A stretch of DNA of 64,000 nucleotides from Paguma larvata (lineage: Eukaryota > Chordata > Mammalia > Carnivora > Viverridae), in contig CM057839.1 of NCBI GenBank assembly GCA_030068075.1, positions 50,434,960 through 50,498,959 on the forward strand, in the 5' to 3' direction. Below the pieces are notes generated by a model. That model was not told the DNA's origin and did no database searches. It saw only the letters and a program-made list of their open reading frames with translations. This document shows positions 61,520 through 64,000 of this stretch, piece by piece. Position numbers and translations under genes: made by a program. Position 1 is the stretch's first letter, and each line of letters begins with the position of its first letter.

Positions 61520-61656
61520 AGGGAGAGGGAGAGGGAGAGGGGGAGAGGGGGAGAGGGGGGAGAGGGAGAGGGAGAGGGGGAGAGGGGAGAGGGGGGAGAG
61601 GGGGAGAGGGGGAGAGGGAGAGGGGGGAGAGGGGGAGACAGAGAGACAGAGAGAAA
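61329..61656 (+). repeat. Long (GA)n / (GGGAGA)n polypurine tract
   Basis: About 330 bp almost purely of A and G on the plus strand, grading from GA to GGGAGA to GGGGGAGA units, with a few GACAGA interruptions. Ends GACAGAGAGAAATC. ORFs on both strands across it (R/E/G-rich or S/L/P-rich) are artefacts. Confidence 0.97.
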
Positions 61657-62029
61657 TCTTTTATGATGTATGGATACCTTAAAGGAGAAGCTTCTGCTAT
61701 TGAGAAAATCCATTTATATAAAGCACCTCCTTACTTGATAATGGCAGATATGTGAAAAGTAATTTAAAAGAAGTACTTTTGACCACCAGTATGTAGAAGA
61801 GAAGAAACATAAAGTGAAAATAAGTACCCTTCTTCAATAGCAACAAATATCTGAGCTGTTCCTAGGGAGAGGATTCCAGAGTTACTGCTACAATATATTG
61901 CCCCTTTGCTCAAGGGTGTCCCTATAAGCATTGTTTTACCACTTATAGAAACTAGATCCTGGTTATATTCGGTTATATTCACAACCCAAGAAATCAATCA
62001 CCACAGAAAAAAAAAAAGTTGGCAAACAG

Positions 62030-62205
62030 TTCAGCACAGGTTCTAGAGTCACTCTACTTGGGTACAAATCCCAGCTGTGCTGTCAGCTGTGTGATCCTGG
62101 GCAATATTTAACAATCCTGTGCCTAACTCTTTTATCTGTGACTTAGGCTAAGAGCACCTACCTCAGAGGACTATAATGGGCATTAAAACCAATGCATGTA
62201 CAGTA
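62030..62205 (+). mobile_element. MIR fragment
   Basis: GGTTCTAGAGTCACTCTACT, GTACAAATCCCAGCTGTGCT, GTGATCCTGGGCAATATTTA and CTACCTCAGAGGACTATAAT are a good MIR match. Confidence 0.78.
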
Positions 62206-62267
62206 CACTACACTTAATATAAAAACCTTTTCAAACTTAAAAGAAAACAAACTAGTTTTTAAAATGG

Positions 62268-63287
62268 TCAAATGGATCTGAAAAGACACTTCAAAAAAAG
62301 ATACAGACAGCCAAGAAACACAGAAAAAAACCTCAACATCCTTACTCAACAGGAAAATGCAAATTAAAGTCACGGTACCACTGCATGCTATTAGAATAAC
62401 TTAAAAAGAAACTGAAAATACCAAGTGCTAGGGAGAATGTACAGCAACTTCAACTCTCTCTCACCTGCTGTTGGTGGGAATGCAAAATGGTACAGTCTAC
62501 TTGGAAAATCATTTAGTAGTTTCTTGTAAAGTTAAATATATACTTATTATACAATCCAGCGGTCTCAATCCTAAATATATGCCTAAGAGAAAGGAAAATG
62601 TAAGTCTATAAAAAAACAAAAAACAAAAAAACTTCTACTGAGGCACCTCAGTGGCTCAATCAGTTAAGTGCCTGACTCTTGATTTCAGCTTGGGTCACGA
62701 TCTCACAGTTCGTGGGGTTGAGCCCCATGTTAGGGTCTTTCCTCTCTCTCTGCCCCTCCCTCCCTCGTGCTCTCTTTCTCACAAATAAGGATTTCAAACA
62801 ACAACACAAAACTTCTACTTAAATATTTATAGAAGTTTTATTCAGAATTACCAAATACTGGAAACCCAAATGTCCATCAACTGGAGAATGGTTAAAACAC
62901 ACTGTGGTATATCCACAGAATGGAATGTTATTAAAAATAACTTCCAAAATACAGCTACCACATGGATGAATCTAAAAGCATTAGGGAGTGAAATAAACCA
63001 GACTCAAAATATATACTATATGATTCCACTTACATGGCATTCTGGAAAAGGCAAAACAAAAAGGGCAGAATTGATATCAGTGTCTCCCAGAGGTTAGGAA
63101 TGAGGGTAGGAGACTGACTACCAAAGGGGAACAAGGAAACTGTTTGGAGTGATAGAAGCATTCTGTATAGGGATTGTGGTATTGGTTCTATGACTTATGT
63201 ATGTTGTCAAAAATCATCGAACTGTACACCTAAACAGGACAAAGTATACTGTATATAAACGATAGCTCAATAAACCTGACTTCAAAA
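62268..63287 (+). mobile_element. 5'-truncated L1 3' end split by a SINE
   Basis: TGCAAATTAAAGTCACGGTA, GTTGGTGGGAATGCAAAATG, AAATGTCCATCAACTGGAGA, ATGATTCCACTTACATGGCA, CATCGAACTGTACACCTAAA and ATAGCTCAATAAACCTGACT are in L1 ORF2-to-3'UTR order. The SINE at 62640 interrupts it. It is decayed, with no usable ORF2. Confidence 0.9.
62640..62800 (+). mobile_element. CAN-SINE nested in an L1
   Basis: AGGCACCTCAGTGGCTCAAT head and short CT block. AAAACTTCTACT(T/G) occurs on both sides, the target-site duplication within the L1. It is shortened internally (CCATGTTAGGGTC joined to the CT block). Confidence 0.92.
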
Positions 63288-63459
63288 TGAAATCTAGTTC
63301 ATGTGTAATACAGTTAGTAATACTGTTCTGGGCACTAAGTAAACACTTTATAAACATTAACTGTTATTACACTTCCTAGTAGAAGCAACCAGTATCAAAC
63401 AGTTCAGGATGACAAAGTTTAAGTAAACCGTTAAACTTTTATATAAAGAAAATGTGGAT

Positions 63460-63675
63460 GGGGTGCCTGAGTGGTTCAGTCGGTTAAGCATCTGACTTCA
63501 GCTCAGGTCACGATCTCGCAGTTTGTGAGTTCGAGCCCCACATCAGGCTCTGTGCTGACAGCTCATAGCTTGAAGCCTGCTTCAGATTCTGTGTCTCCCC
63601 CTCTCTCTGCCCCTCCCATGCTCATGCCCTGTCTCTGTCTCTCAAAAAAAAAAATAAAAACATTAAAAAATTTTT
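63460..63675 (+). mobile_element. CAN-SINE
   Basis: GGGGTGCCTGAGTGGTTCAG head, CAGCTCATAGCTTGAAGCCT, CT block and A-rich tail. Confidence 0.93.
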
Positions 63676-64000
63676 TTAAAAATGTAGCATCTTAGGTTTG
63701 TGATGCAAATATATTACACTTGTACATACTGTGGATGTTTATTTCTATAATTAGATCTCTATCAAGTCAGTATATACCTTAATATAAAGCTGTCGTAGCT
63801 ACTTGGAGGAATTTTCAGCATTTATATTTGAACTATTAGCTGAGCAAGATTAGGTCAATTAAATGAACTGAATGCCAACTAAAGTTAGGAAACTGTTAAT
63901 TCTTTTTTTAAAATACAACTTATAAAAAGAATTTACTGGGCAAGTGAGGACTCTCTTCTTCTCTTTCATTGTTACTGCTTCCCTTTGAACTCAAATGTGA

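Larger units (their letters stand above)
31759..64000 (-). other. ELF1 upstream intron in the 5' leader (partial)
   Basis: This is the region upstream of the first coding exon, interpreted as intron because that exon has a good acceptor. It contains no CpG island, so the main promoter is probably further right. SINEs, L1 ends, MIR and hAT relics and microsatellites fill much of it. I see nothing recognisable in 31780-32990, 35900-37080, 37270-38050, 38420-39715, 40350-41830, 47070-49900, 52370-53700, 54150-56030, 57660-59260 or 59610-61300, apart from A-rich runs and weak MIR/L2-like fragments. Confidence 0.7.

Noticed and set aside
61282..61755. ORFs of 126-143 codons on both strands across the GA tract
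   Set aside because: They are translations of a two-base repeat (R/E/G-rich or S/L/P-rich), open on both strands because the tract contains no stop words.
1..64000. CRISPR array, operon, phage or defence system
   Set aside because: No regularly spaced repeats, no gene clusters and no prokaryotic signals; the window is mammalian intron.

Overview
The window is vertebrate nuclear DNA from a carnivore, most probably a cat (Felidae). About 30 copies of a tRNA-Lys-derived CAN-SINE lie on both strands. Their consensus reads like the felid type (head GGCGCCTGGGTGGCTCAG, CT-rich middle, AAATAAATAAA tail) and not the canine type. There are no operons or prokaryotic features. The sequence is AT-rich and CpG-poor, as expected of intron.

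The only protein-coding gene I can support is ELF1, an ETS-family transcription factor, on the minus strand. Two exons are visible. The exon at 31459-31758 holds the end of the 5' leader and the first 24 codons. The exon at 10759-10939 encodes residues 25-84, including an LxCxE Rb-binding motif and an acidic stretch. Both have consensus splice sites and their phases agree. Everything else is ELF1 intron: over 32 kb upstream of the first coding exon (31759-64000), 20.5 kb between the two exons, and at least 10.7 kb downstream (1-10758). The ETS domain and remaining exons lie beyond the left edge; the promoter CpG island is not in the window and is presumably beyond the right edge.

The introns hold a layered repeat record. 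Oldest are MIR fragments, MER5/hAT-type relics, an MLT1-type LTR and segments resembling old L1 3' ends. Younger are 5'-truncated L1 insertions and a KRT18 processed pseudogene (24934-26270). Youngest are the felid SINEs, many with intact target-site duplications and several nested in older elements. Microsatellites include (AC)n, (TA)n, (GGAA)n growing from a SINE tail, and a 350-bp (TG)n-(GA)n tract at 61303-61656.

Points worth a second look are two upstream ORFs in the ELF1 leader, an unidentified ~300-bp sequence present twice 4.66 kb apart, two tail-only retroinsertions with target-site duplications, an inverted SINE fusion, and a GGAA microsatellite inside an ETS-factor gene. I found no new multi-gene system.
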